Below are positions 40,981 through 48,934 of a DNA stretch of 64,000 bases, one piece after another. Within the stretch, counting starts at the first letter, position 1. Each line of letters begins with the position of its first letter. Below the pieces are notes generated by a model that saw nothing but the letters and a program-made list of their open reading frames with translations, ran no database searches and was not told the origin of the DNA. Location of the stretch: the NCBI RefSeq assembly GCF_003633725.1, contig NZ_RBIJ01000001.1, positions 625,206 through 689,205 of the forward strand. The letters run 5' to 3'. This stretch comes from Brockia lithotrophica (GTDB taxonomy: Bacteria; Bacillota; Bacilli; Thermicanales; DSM-22653). The translations under genes were made by a program, and so were the position numbers.

Positions 40981-41528
40981 CGACGCGCCGAACCGCCCCG
41001 GCAGAGCGCGACGCCGGGTTTTCCCTCACGGAGATGCTCCTGGCCGCGGGCCTATTCGCCCTCCTCGCCGCCTTTCTCCTCGGCGCATGGCGCGAAATAG
41101 ATCGCGCCGAAGAGCGCCTAAAGGCGCGGGAAGAGTGTCTCGAAGCCTACCGAGAATTCCTCGCCCGTTGGCCCTTCGTAATCGCGTGCGGGGAGCACGA
41201 CTGCCAGGACGAGGGCGAGGCGCGGGCCTACTTCGTCCGGACGTTCGAGGAAACGGCGCGCGCCGTACAATCCTCCGCGCGCCTCGGGGAAGCCCCGCAG
41301 CTCGAAAGCCTAAAGCTCGTAGAACTCGAAGCCGCCGACCGCTCCCCGGAAAGTTCCGACGCCTTTGCCGCCGCGCGCCACGTCTACCGATTCGTCGTCG
41401 CCTTCGGCAAAGACTGCGAGGCGGAGCTGTACAGCGCGGTGCTCGTCCGCGCGGCCGCCGAAGGATGGCACACCCGTGCGGAGTGCGCGAAACCCGCGGA
41501 CGCCGAACGAGGATCGGGAGGCCGCTGA
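40977..41528 (+). CDS. Minor pseudopilin
   Basis: A 183-residue protein with a good prepilin site, DAG/FSLTEMLLAAGLFALLAA at residues 13-31, Glu5 present. The globular part holds five Cys (CLEAY, IACGEHDC, KDCEAEL, AECAK), unusual for a minor pseudopilin and able to form disulfides outside the cell. No sequence match to a named ComG subunit can be claimed. GTG start overlaps the previous stop (GTGA), so translation is coupled. Confidence 0.72.
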   Translation: MTTRRTAPAERDAGFSLTEMLLAAGLFALLAAFLLGAWREIDRAEERLKAREECLEAYREFLARWPFVIACGEHDCQDEGEARAYFVRTFEETARAVQSSARLGEAPQLESLKLVELEAADRSPESSDAFAAARHVYRFVVAFGKDCEAELYSAVLVRAAAEGWHTRAECAKPADAERGSGGR

Positions 41529-41587
41529 GACACCCTGCGGAACGCCGCACCAAGGAGACCCGCAAACGCTAAAAAACCTCGACCGGG

Positions 41588-41730
41588 CGTCGCTTCTACT
41601 GGATGGCTTGTGTCAAAAGGGGTGTCGCTTCCACTGGATGGCTTGTGTCAAAAGGGGTGTCGCTTCCACTGGATGGCTTGTGTCAAAAGGGGTGTCGCTT
41701 CCACCGAAGGGCGTGCGTCGAAAGGGATGG
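41588..41730 (+). repeat. Three 35-bp tandem repeats before a pseudopilin gene
   Basis: A 35-base unit starting GGATGGCTTGTGTCAAAAGG is repeated head to tail at 41601, 41636 and 41671, the first two identical and the third differing only at its last base. A partial copy precedes (from 41588) and a degenerate fourth follows into the ribosome binding site of the next gene. Each unit carries AAAAGGGG followed by TG, that is, a Shine-Dalgarno-like core near a GTG. Since 35 is not a multiple of three, each unit presents a different frame. Confidence 0.95.
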
Positions 41731-41738
41731 AAAAAGGA

Positions 41739-42404
41739 ATGGAAAACCCGAGAGACTCCGCGAAAAAGGCCGCAGGCTTTACCCTTCTCGAGGTGCTCCT
41801 CGCCCTCGCGTTGTTTTCTCTCCTCGCCTCCTCGACGTGGCTCCTCCTCTCCGGCCTGCGCCGCCTCGACGGCAAGGCGGAAGAGCTCGCCGTGCGCCGA
41901 GACCTCCTCGCCGCCGCTCTCTACGTGCGGAATGACGTGCGCCTCTTTGCCGAAGGCTACCCGCCGGGGCGAACGAAGCAGGTCGACCCCACGGCCGTGC
42001 GCCGGCAACCCTTCGCCTGGGACCTCATCCCGCCCTCTCGGGAAGGAGGTCCGCAAGAAGGCGGCGCCCCGTGGCGCGTGCGGGCAGAGTATTCCTCTCC
42101 CGACGAAACCCACGTGTACGAGCTGTACGTCGACTGCGACGCATTTGGTCATACGTCCCTGCGTTGGAAGAAACGCTACGAAGAAGGGCGTCTCGCCGTC
42201 TGGACGCGGGGAGAGGCGGTCCGCTTCCGCTTCTTCGACGGAGAGGGTCGGGAGATCCGCACCGAAAAAGGAGGGGGTTTGCAGCGGGTAGAGGACTACC
42301 TCCGGGTCGAAGTGGAACGGGGGCGGGAAGGGGGGCGCGTGCTCTTTACGCCTTGGCCCTTGCCCGCCGTGTGGATCCTGCCCCTCGACGAGGAGGGAGG
42401 GTAA
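41739..42404 (+). CDS. Minor pseudopilin
   Basis: A 221-residue protein. Prepilin site AAG/FTLLEVLLALALFSLLASS at residues 14-33 with Glu5. The globular domain is beta-rich, with THVYELYVDCDAFGH, VWTRGEAVRFRFFDG and YLRVEVERG. Size and gene order fit a ComGF-like minor subunit. Two in-frame ATGs (41727, 41739) exist; 41739 lies 12 bases from AAAGGG. The frame stays open through the upstream tandem repeats, so a longer product starting in a repeat is possible. Confidence 0.75.
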   Translation: MENPRDSAKKAAGFTLLEVLLALALFSLLASSTWLLLSGLRRLDGKAEELAVRRDLLAAALYVRNDVRLFAEGYPPGRTKQVDPTAVRRQPFAWDLIPPSREGGPQEGGAPWRVRAEYSSPDETHVYELYVDCDAFGHTSLRWKKRYEEGRLAVWTRGEAVRFRFFDGEGREIRTEKGGGLQRVEDYLRVEVERGREGGRVLFTPWPLPAVWILPLDEEGG

Positions 42405-42408
42405 GTCG

Positions 42409-42965
42409 ATGCGCACGCACTCCGAAGGCTTCGCCCTTCCGTTCGTCCTCGGCGCCCTCGCCCTCGGCGTCGCCCTCGTCCTCTTTGCGGTTTCCCGTGT
42501 GTCCGGGTTGCGCGACCTTTTGGAGCTCGCCTTTCTCGACGCCGACCTCGAAGCGCAAGCAAAAAGCGGCCTGGCGGTCGCCTTTGCCTTTCCGCCAGGC
42601 GCCGCGGGAGGAGACGAAGGAAGGGCGTCCAGACAAAGAACCCTTGGGGCTTCGTCGGAGGATTCGCCTTCGTCCTACGCAGGGATTCGCCCTCGCTCTA
42701 TGGAGACGGAATGCCTACGACGTTTCGGAGAAGCGCGGGCATGCGCTACCGAGGGGAGTTTCTCGTCACCGTGCACGAGCGGAAGCCGAACTCGGTCGAA
42801 GGGGAAATCACACTCGCACTCCCCTCGCCGAGGCTCGCGCGGCGCAGCCTCGACTTTCCTCCCGTCCGGCGTACCTACGCCTGGAAGCGGGAAATCCGCG
42901 TCGTGGACGGCGTTCCACGCGAAGGGCTGAGCGAATGGGTCTACCTCCTCGACCAGAGGGAATAA
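42409..42965 (+). pseudogene. Minor pseudopilin gene with a frameshift
   Basis: The 5' part (ATG 42409) encodes a pilin-like N-terminus, MRTHSEGFALPFVLGALALG, followed by a hydrophobic helix and about 40 further plausible residues. After about 42600 this frame turns Ser/Arg-rich, while the neighbouring frame becomes protein-like (FAFVLRRDSPSLYG, then GEFLVTVHERKPNSVEGEIT, RTYAWKREIRVVDG) up to the stop at 42965. Joined, they make a protein of about 185 residues in the ComGG position. One base gained or lost near 42590-42650 explains it; a sequencing error is equally possible. Confidence 0.65.
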
Positions 42966-43065
42966 AAGAGTCGCCGCCACGGCGCCTCCCGGAGCTGTCA
43001 AGCGGCACCTGGACGGTTCGCCGCTTTGGCCGAAGGGGAAAAAGGACCGCTGTCCGCCTGCGGCC

Positions 43066-43094
43066 TTGTCCTTCTCTGAACGACGCCGTACACT
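43066..43094 (+). promoter_or_regulatory. Promoter of the nuclease-comE part of the locus
   Basis: TTGTCC (43066-43071), 17-base spacer, TACACT (43089-43094). Lies in the 200-base gap after the pseudopilin genes and 74 bases before the first PLD nuclease, so the second half of the uptake locus may be transcribed separately. Confidence 0.55.
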
Positions 43095-43167
43095 GTCTTC
43101 GAAAACGCCCAGCCCGTCGAAGAAACTCGGGGCAGGGCCGGATCGTCGGAGGAGGACGGGAAAGCCC

Positions 43168-43725
43168 ATGTCGCCGTGGACACGCCTACTCCTCGCATCC
43201 GCCGTCGCCGGTGTGGGGTACTTTGCCGGTGCGGCGAACGCGCCCCCCGTTCCCGTACCCCTCGACGTACCCGCCGAAGTCTACGCTACACGAGGGGACA
43301 ACGGACCAGAGGAAGCCCTGCGCACGGCGCTGCGCGATGCGAAAGCGAGCGTAGACGTCGCCGCTTACTCCCTTACGGACCCCGAACTCGTCGACGCCCT
43401 CCTCGACGCCCACCGGCGCGGAGTGGCGGTGCGCATCGTCACGGATCGCGAACAAAGCCGTCAGGCACCTCAAGCTCGCCAGCTCAAGCGGCTTCGCGAA
43501 GCGGGGATCCCCGTCCGGACGAACACCTATGCGGGGAAGATGCATCTCAAGCTCGTCGTCGTCGACGGGGAAATCGCCTTCTTCGGCTCCTACAACCTGA
43601 CGCGCTCCGCGGCGACGCGAAACGACGAGGTTCTCGTCGCCGTCCGGGGCGGCGACGCCGTGCGGCCTCTCGCCCAGAAGTTCGACGAGATGTGGACCGA
43701 TCCCCGGTATGCTCCGCTCCCCTGA
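43168..43725 (+). CDS. Secreted PLD-family nuclease 1
   Basis: A 185-residue single-HKD phospholipase D superfamily protein of the Nuc type, whose members dimerise to make one active site and cut DNA without metal. The motif HLKLVVVDGEIAFFGSYN fits HxKx4Dx6GSxN exactly, with His near 126. Residues 1-25 are a signal peptide or membrane anchor ending GAANA, so the enzyme should act outside the membrane. ATG 43168 follows GGAGGA. Placed between the pseudopilin genes and comEA/comEC, which suggests a role in processing incoming DNA; phospholipase activity cannot be excluded. Confidence 0.87.
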   Translation: MSPWTRLLLASAVAGVGYFAGAANAPPVPVPLDVPAEVYATRGDNGPEEALRTALRDAKASVDVAAYSLTDPELVDALLDAHRRGVAVRIVTDREQSRQAPQARQLKRLREAGIPVRTNTYAGKMHLKLVVVDGEIAFFGSYNLTRSAATRNDEVLVAVRGGDAVRPLAQKFDEMWTDPRYAPLP

Positions 43726-43901
43726 GGAGGAGGGAAACGACCGCCGCATCTATCGAACGAGCCTCGTTCGAAAGGCGCGTGGGTATCGGACACATGCCGG
43801 GCGTGGCAGTGGTACGCGTCGCACCGGACAGCCCTGAGGTAGGGGCGGCACCGGGACGATCGCACAGGCAAGGGAACCGAAGACGCGAGAGGAGCAAGCG
43901 C

Positions 43902-44687
43902 GTGTCCGCAAAGAATCCGGATCTCGGCAACGACGCGAAGATCGCCCGAACCTTTGCCTTCCTCTTCCCCACGGGGGGCAAGCGCGAGCTTGCGCGGTGG
44001 ATCGCCCTCCTTCTCATGGCCTGGGACCACTGGGTGGCGATGACCGCCCCGTTCGACATTTGGGGGCGCATCCCCGGGCGTGTCGTCTTTCCGATCTTTG
44101 GCCTCTTCATGGGGGCGACCCTCGCCCGCGGGTATCCCGTAGGCCGGTACCTGAACCGGCTTCTCCCCTTCGCCCTCGTCGCCCAGGTCGGCTTCGCCGT
44201 CTTTTCCTGGCCGACGTTCCTCGGACGCCCGGTCCTCCTCTACTGGAACATCCTCTTCACCCTCGCCTTTGCCGCCCTCTTTTACGAAGGCGTACGCCGC
44301 CAACGAATTTACGCCGTAGTCCTCGGCCTCGCCGCCGCGCCCTTCGTCGACTACGGACTGCCGGGGATCACCTTTGTCACCGCCTCCGCCTTCCTCGCAG
44401 GCTGCGTCAATTCCCCAAAAGAAACTCCTTTCCTTCCTCCGCGCAAGGTCGGTTGTGGCGTCGCCTCCCTCTTTTTCCTCGGAAACCTCTTCGCCTTGAA
44501 CTTTGTCTCCCCTGAGTGGCCGTACCTCGTCCTCGCCTTTGGCGGGTTTCTCGTTCTGCCCCTTCTTTGGCTCGTGGATCGGCTTCCGTTCGGCCTCCCG
44601 CGCGGTCCCTGGTGGCTTCCGTACGCCTACTACCCACTCCATTTCGTCGTCCTCTTTTTCCTCCGCCGGCTCCTGTACGGCGGCTGA
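43902..44687 (+). CDS. TraX-family integral membrane protein
   Basis: A 261-residue protein with about eight membrane helices from residue 28 on. RWIALLLMAWDHWVAM near the start and GRIPGRVVFPIFGLFMGATLARGY are typical of TraX/YraQ-like membrane acyltransferase relatives; the closing PYAYYPLHFVVLFFLRRLLYG matches the family's end. In the F plasmid, TraX acetylates the N-terminus of pilin. Lying in a pilus/competence locus, it could modify pseudopilins, but this is inference. GTG 43902 has AGAGGAG 9 bases upstream. The 175-base gap before it contains no supportable gene. Confidence 0.78.
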   Translation: MSAKNPDLGNDAKIARTFAFLFPTGGKRELARWIALLLMAWDHWVAMTAPFDIWGRIPGRVVFPIFGLFMGATLARGYPVGRYLNRLLPFALVAQVGFAVFSWPTFLGRPVLLYWNILFTLAFAALFYEGVRRQRIYAVVLGLAAAPFVDYGLPGITFVTASAFLAGCVNSPKETPFLPPRKVGCGVASLFFLGNLFALNFVSPEWPYLVLAFGGFLVLPLLWLVDRLPFGLPRGPWWLPYAYYPLHFVVLFFLRRLLYGG

Positions 44688-44777
44688 CGCCGTCCTTACA
44701 TCTCGACTTCCTCCTCGCCTCGCCTGTTCCCATCGCCGATCGTTCGACACACCCGAACTCTTCGAGGGGGATCTGTC

Positions 44778-45431
44778 GTGCCCACGATCCGTACACCGCG
44801 GACGACGCCAAAGGAACGGCCGGCCCGGCCGGCGCCGTCCCGAATTCCCCTTAGGAAGGCGGACTTCGCTTGGCTCGCCGTCGTCTTCGCCCTCGCCTTT
44901 TGGATCGGCCAAAACTTTCCTCTGGGACCTCTCGCGCCTAAGGCCTCGTTCTTTTGGACGCAGGGAGGGCCGTCGCCGGAACACGCCGCCGTAGCCCTCC
45001 TCGACGGGGCAAAGACGCGCGTAGACGTCGCCATGTACGACCTCACACATCCCGCCGTCGCCGATGCCCTCCTGCGCGCCCGAAAGCGGGGAATCCCCGT
45101 GCGGCTGATCATGGACGCCCGCCAGAGCCAAGGCGATCGAGAGAAGGAGATCCTAACCGCCCTACGAAAAAGCGGCGTAGACATACGGGTCAACCAACAC
45201 GAAGGACTCATGCACCTCAAGCTCTTCCTCATCGACGGCAAGCTCGCCGCCCTCGGCTCCTACAACGCCACGCTCTCCGCCTCTCGGAGCAACGAAGAGC
45301 TCCTCGCGGTCCTCGGAAATCCCGTAACGGTGGCCGAACTCGCAGAGCTCTTCGAGCGGACGTGGGCGCAAGGCACCCCCATCGACGGCGGTTCCACCTC
45401 CCTTTCCTTTTTCCGCGAAGACCTTCCGTAG
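44778..45431 (+). CDS. Membrane-anchored PLD-family nuclease 2
   Basis: A 217-residue paralogue of the nuclease at 43168. HLKLFLIDGKLAALGSYN (His near 146) is an intact HKD motif; VDVAMYDLTHPAVADALLRA and the region around it align with VDVAAYSLTDPELVDALLDA of the first. The N-terminus is different: about 28 basic, Pro-rich residues, then one membrane span (about 30-45) without a clear cleavage site, so it is probably anchored with the catalytic domain outside. GTG 44778 follows AGGGGG. Directly upstream of comEA. Confidence 0.87.
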   Translation: MPTIRTPRTTPKERPARPAPSRIPLRKADFAWLAVVFALAFWIGQNFPLGPLAPKASFFWTQGGPSPEHAAVALLDGAKTRVDVAMYDLTHPAVADALLRARKRGIPVRLIMDARQSQGDREKEILTALRKSGVDIRVNQHEGLMHLKLFLIDGKLAALGSYNATLSASRSNEELLAVLGNPVTVAELAELFERTWAQGTPIDGGSTSLSFFREDLP

Positions 45432-45490
45432 GGAGAAACTCGCAAGACCTTCCCATGGGGGAACAACAACGCGAGGACCTTCCGTAGGGG
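45420..45490 (+). repeat. Short repeats at the nuclease 2 / comEA junction
   Basis: GACCTTCCGTAGGG at 45420, a variant GACCTTCCCATGGGG at 45456 and GACCTTCCGTAGGGG at 45476. The first encodes the last residues and stop of nuclease 2 (EDLP-stop) and the third ends a tiny frame with the same EDLP-stop, so the gene's 3' end seems to have been locally duplicated. The last copy provides the comEA ribosome binding site. Confidence 0.6.
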
Positions 45491-45499
45491 GGAAACCCC

Positions 45500-46180
45500 G
45501 TGAAGCACCGCCTGCGCGAGGCGCTCTATCGCTTCCTCCGGGAATACGCCCCGTACCTCCTCCCCGTAGCCCTCCTCGTAGCGGTGGGAATCGCCTACCC
45601 GCTCCTACGAAGCCACCTCGGGGCAAGGGAGGTCGCTTCGCCCGCTTCCGCGGCGGAGGCCGCCTACGCTGAGGCCGCTCCAACTCGGGAACGCGCTTCC
45701 CGGGAGGCGGCGGCACCTGCAAAACCGGCCGTCCTCGTGGACATCCGCGGCGCCGTTCGCGAACCGGGCGTCTACGCCTTTTGGGAAAGTGACGTCCGCG
45801 TCTACCAGGCCGTCGAGCGCGCCGGCGGCTTCACGGAAGACGCGGACCTCGAGCGCGTGAACCGCGCCGCGCCGCTCCGGGACGGACAGATACTCCACAT
45901 CCCGCGCATCGGCGAGCCTGTGTCGGGAGAGGACGCACGGGCTTTGCCGGGACCGTCTGCGGGCGGGGGCCGATCGGAGCAGCTTCGCGTAAACCTGAAC
46001 ACTGCCGGCGTCGAGGAACTCATGCGCCTGCCGGGGATCGGCCCGACCCGGGCGCAAGACATCGTCGCCTACCGCGAAGAGCACGGCCCCTTTCGTTCGG
46101 TCGACGAGGTGCAAAACGTCGCCGGCATCGGTCCGAAGACGTTCGCCAAGATCCGCCCCTACCTCGTCGTTGAACCCTGA
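45500..46180 (+). CDS. comEA: Competence DNA receptor ComEA
   Basis: A 226-residue DNA-binding receptor. One N-terminal membrane anchor (about 17-36), an Ala-rich linker, a SLBB domain (about 76-136: VLVDIRGAVREPGVYAF, VYQAVERAGGFTEDADLERV) and a C-terminal double helix-hairpin-helix (about 162-226: VNLNTAGVEELMRLPGIGP, IVAYREEHGPF, VQNVAGIGPKTFAKIRPYL). It binds double-stranded DNA outside the membrane and passes it to ComEC. GTG start after AGGGGGG; 84 bases before comEC. Confidence 0.95.
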   Translation: MKHRLREALYRFLREYAPYLLPVALLVAVGIAYPLLRSHLGAREVASPASAAEAAYAEAAPTRERASREAAAPAKPAVLVDIRGAVREPGVYAFWESDVRVYQAVERAGGFTEDADLERVNRAAPLRDGQILHIPRIGEPVSGEDARALPGPSAGGGRSEQLRVNLNTAGVEELMRLPGIGPTRAQDIVAYREEHGPFRSVDEVQNVAGIGPKTFAKIRPYLVVEP

Positions 46181-46264
46181 GGCAACCACCCCCGACCGAG
46201 CGCCCACGCACCACAAGGGGACGTGCCGCCGCCTAGGCGGGCGGAGCACGGGAGGGACGAAGAC

Positions 46265-48892
46265 GTGCCCCTTACACGGCCCCGAGCGCCGTTTGTGTCC
46301 GTCTTTCCCTGGGTGTGCTCGCCGCTCTGTGGACCCCTCCCTTACGCCCTCGCCCTGGTGGGCGGAGTAGGGGCAGTCTACCTCTCCGGCCTTGCGCAGG
46401 CGGTCTGGATCGTCGCCACGGGAGCGTGGTCCGTCGCCCTATACGCCTCCGAACACCCGAAATTTGCCGCAACGCCCCGCGCGCGCACCGCCCTTGCCGC
46501 CGCAGCCTTTTCCGTGTGGGCTCTGGCGTTTGCCCTTGGGGTCGGCGCAGCCGAAATTCGCGAGATCGGGTACGCCCGCGAAAAGGCGGCCTTTGCCCGC
46601 CTTTTCTCCGAAGGACCCCTGCCTAACGGTCCCTTTTCGGCGGCCGACGCTTCCCGAAACGCGCGGGAACTGTGCGGGGAAGCCGTCGTCGTTGGCGATC
46701 CACAAAACACTTCCGCGGGAATCCTCGTCGATGTGCGGGTCGTCGGCGTGTGTGAGTGCCCTCCCGACGAGTCGGACGGGCGAACTACCGCCGTCCAAGC
46801 CCGAGGCGGCACCTGCACGCGGGGAAAATTCGCCGCATGCGTACGCCTCCCCATTCCCTTCACCTTGCGCGCGTACCTGCGTCCCGCGTCCGAAGAGATG
46901 CGCCTGGAACTGCAAGCGCTTGCCCGTGGGGCCGTCCTCCGCTTTCGCGGCGAGGCGTCCCCACCCCCCGGGCCGCAAAATCCCGGAGAGCGGGACTACC
47001 GCCCGTGGGCGCACGCCCGCGGCACGGTAGGGGAACTGCGCACCGCCGACGTTTTCCTCGTCGCCCCCGCTCCTTTCGGGGAGCAACTTCGCACGGAAGC
47101 CCGCAAGAGAATCGAAGGCGTCCTGGACGTGGGGGAACGGCGGGCGGCGGCTTCCTCGCTGGGGCGCGAAGGAGCTGCCGATGCCCGGGCCCTCCTGCGC
47201 GCCTTCCTCCTCGGCCGTACGGACGACCTCTCGCCCGAAGTAAGTCGCAACTTTGCGGAAGCAGGCGCCGTACACCTCCTCGTCGTCTCCGGCCTTCACG
47301 TGGGAATCCTTGCCTGGGGCGTGTACAGGTTCACCGGCTCCTTGGGGATGCGGGAAGGGGCGCGCCGCCTTTCCGTACTCCTCTTTGTCGCGACGTACGC
47401 CTCACTCGCCGCCGACTCCCCGGCGGTGCGCCGGGCCACGCTCACCGCCGCCGCCGTCGCGGGTGCTGGCCTCGTCGGTAGGAGGATCAACCCCCTTGCC
47501 CTCCTCGCCCTCCTCTGCGCCTTAGAGCTCCTCCTCACCCCCTCCCAAATCCTGCGGCCGGGGTTCGGCATGACCTACCTTCTCACCTTCGCCATCCTCC
47601 GCTACGCGCCGACCTACGCGGAGCACCTGCAGGGCCGCCTGCCCCGACCGATCGCTCCCTTTGCCTACGAACTTGCGGCGACGCTCCTCGTCGAACCGCT
47701 CGCCCTCCCCTTTCTCGCCGCAACCCAGGGCGGTTGGCCTGCGACCTCGCCGCTCATGAACCTCGTGTTGCTTCCCATATACGCCGCCCTTCTCCCCTTC
47801 CTCGCGGCCTCCTGGGGTGCAGCGATCGTCGCATCTGCCTTGGGCACACCGGGGATGGCGGTGGGTGCCTACCTCCTCGAACCTGCCCTGGGGCTCGTCC
47901 GCCTCGTCCAGGACATCGTCACCTTCTTGGCCTACATGCCCGGCGCACAGGTTCCCTTTACGGGCGTACCCTTCCCCCTCTGGATCTTCTGGACGGCCGC
48001 CCTCTTAGGAGCCTACGAAGTCGGTGCACGGTACCTCCTCGGGAGGCGCTTCTTCCCCGAGCCCCAACCCCGCCCCGGCGAGGAAGGAGCCGCGATCCGC
48101 CGGCGTCGGCTGCGCCGCGCGGGAATCGCCTTTGGCACGCTTTTCCTCCTTTTCCCTCCGCTCCTCGGCCTCCTCGACGGCCTCCGGTTCCTCTCTCCGC
48201 CGGCCGCGACGCGGGAAGAACTTCCGGAAGACCCCGAAGGCACGGCCCTCGTGGCCCTCTCCCTCAAGTCGGTTGCCGCGGTAGCTGTCGCCCGGGGCGG
48301 CGGCGCGCCGGAAGAACTCTTCGTCTACCGACCTCGGGAACGTCCGAACTCCCTGTGGCCCGAAGGAGAATTCCCGCGCTCTCCCGCAAGGGAGGGGGCC
48401 CGGCGCGCGGCCTTTCTCGGAGATGTGTACGACCGGATCGTCCCCGCACTCCGCGCCCTCGGCACCCGGCGCGTCCGCGCCACGTGGCTCGGTCTGGAAG
48501 CCGAAGAGGCAGAGATCCTCCGCCGCGCCTTACACCACAACTTCATCCTCGCGGACTTCGGCCAAAGCCCGGACCCGAGGTCGGGAGATGCCGCGATCAG
48601 AAAGTACGGCCCTTTCGCGGTCGAGGAACCCGGCTTCCTCGTAGAATCCGAGACGGGCATGCCGCTCGTAGACCTCCGGCCGCCGACCGCCGTCCCCCGC
48701 CGGGAAGACGTCCGGCCTGTAAGCCGTACGCCCAGCCTTTCGCAGTCCTCCTGCGGCACGTATCCGTCGGAACGCTTACTCGAGATACCGCACGGGATCG
48801 ACCCGCCCCTCAGCTCCGTACGCGACCTGGGGGCCGTGCGAATCCGACCTGCGGGAGACCGCGTGCTCTTGGAGTGCCTCCGACCGGATTGA
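46265..48892 (+). CDS. comEC: DNA uptake channel ComEC with degenerate C-terminal nuclease domain
   Basis: About 875 residues. N-terminal spans (about 22-40, 73-95), then an OB-like DUF4131 region rich in Cys (CECPPDE, GTCTRGKFAAC), then the competence domain with many spans from about residue 320, bearing HLLVVSGLHVGILAWG and PAVRRATLTAAA. A soluble C-terminal domain starts near 640. Where ComEC normally has the metallo-beta-lactamase motif HxDxDH, the aligned segment (VPALRALGTRRVRATWLGL, near 48440-48500) has no His/Asp ligands. Translocation of single-stranded DNA should be intact; strand degradation by this domain looks lost. GTG 46265 follows GGGAGGG by 8 bases; an earlier GTG at 46223 has poor spacing. 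Confidence 0.9.
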   Translation: MPLTRPRAPFVSVFPWVCSPLCGPLPYALALVGGVGAVYLSGLAQAVWIVATGAWSVALYASEHPKFAATPRARTALAAAAFSVWALAFALGVGAAEIREIGYAREKAAFARLFSEGPLPNGPFSAADASRNARELCGEAVVVGDPQNTSAGILVDVRVVGVCECPPDESDGRTTAVQARGGTCTRGKFAACVRLPIPFTLRAYLRPASEEMRLELQALARGAVLRFRGEASPPPGPQNPGERDYRPWAHARGTVGELRTADVFLVAPAPFGEQLRTEARKRIEGVLDVGERRAAASSLGREGAADARALLRAFLLGRTDDLSPEVSRNFAEAGAVHLLVVSGLHVGILAWGVYRFTGSLGMREGARRLSVLLFVATYASLAADSPAVRRATLTAAAVAGAGLVGRRINPLALLALLCALELLLTPSQILRPGFGMTYLLTFAILRYAPTYAEHLQGRLPRPIAPFAYELAATLLVEPLALPFLAATQGGWPATSPLMNLVLLPIYAALLPFLAASWGAAIVASALGTPGMAVGAYLLEPALGLVRLVQDIVTFLAYMPGAQVPFTGVPFPLWIFWTAALLGAYEVGARYLLGRRFFPEPQPRPGEEGAAIRRRRLRRAGIAFGTLFLLFPPLLGLLDGLRFLSPPAATREELPEDPEGTALVALSLKSVAAVAVARGGGAPEELFVYRPRERPNSLWPEGEFPRSPAREGARRAAFLGDVYDRIVPALRALGTRRVRATWLGLEAEEAEILRRALHHNFILADFGQSPDPRSGDAAIRKYGPFAVEEPGFLVESETGMPLVDLRPPTAVPRREDVRPVSRTPSLSQSSCGTYPSERLLEIPHGIDPPLSSVRDLGAVRIRPAGDRVLLECLRPD

Positions 48893-48934
48893 GCGCGCCT
48901 GAACGCCGCAGGATCCGCGATGCCCTTTTGCTGC

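Noticed and set aside
41588..41730. Possible CRISPR array
   Set aside because: The 35-bp units are directly abutted with no spacers and no cas genes are in the window.
43726..43901. A PDZ-like fragment (VAVVRVAPDSPEVGAA) in the gap before the TraX-family gene
   Set aside because: Only about 16 residues resemble a PDZ strand, the surrounding frame is low-complexity, and no start with ribosome binding site is present. A GGAGGAGGG after the nuclease stop leads to no usable start codon.
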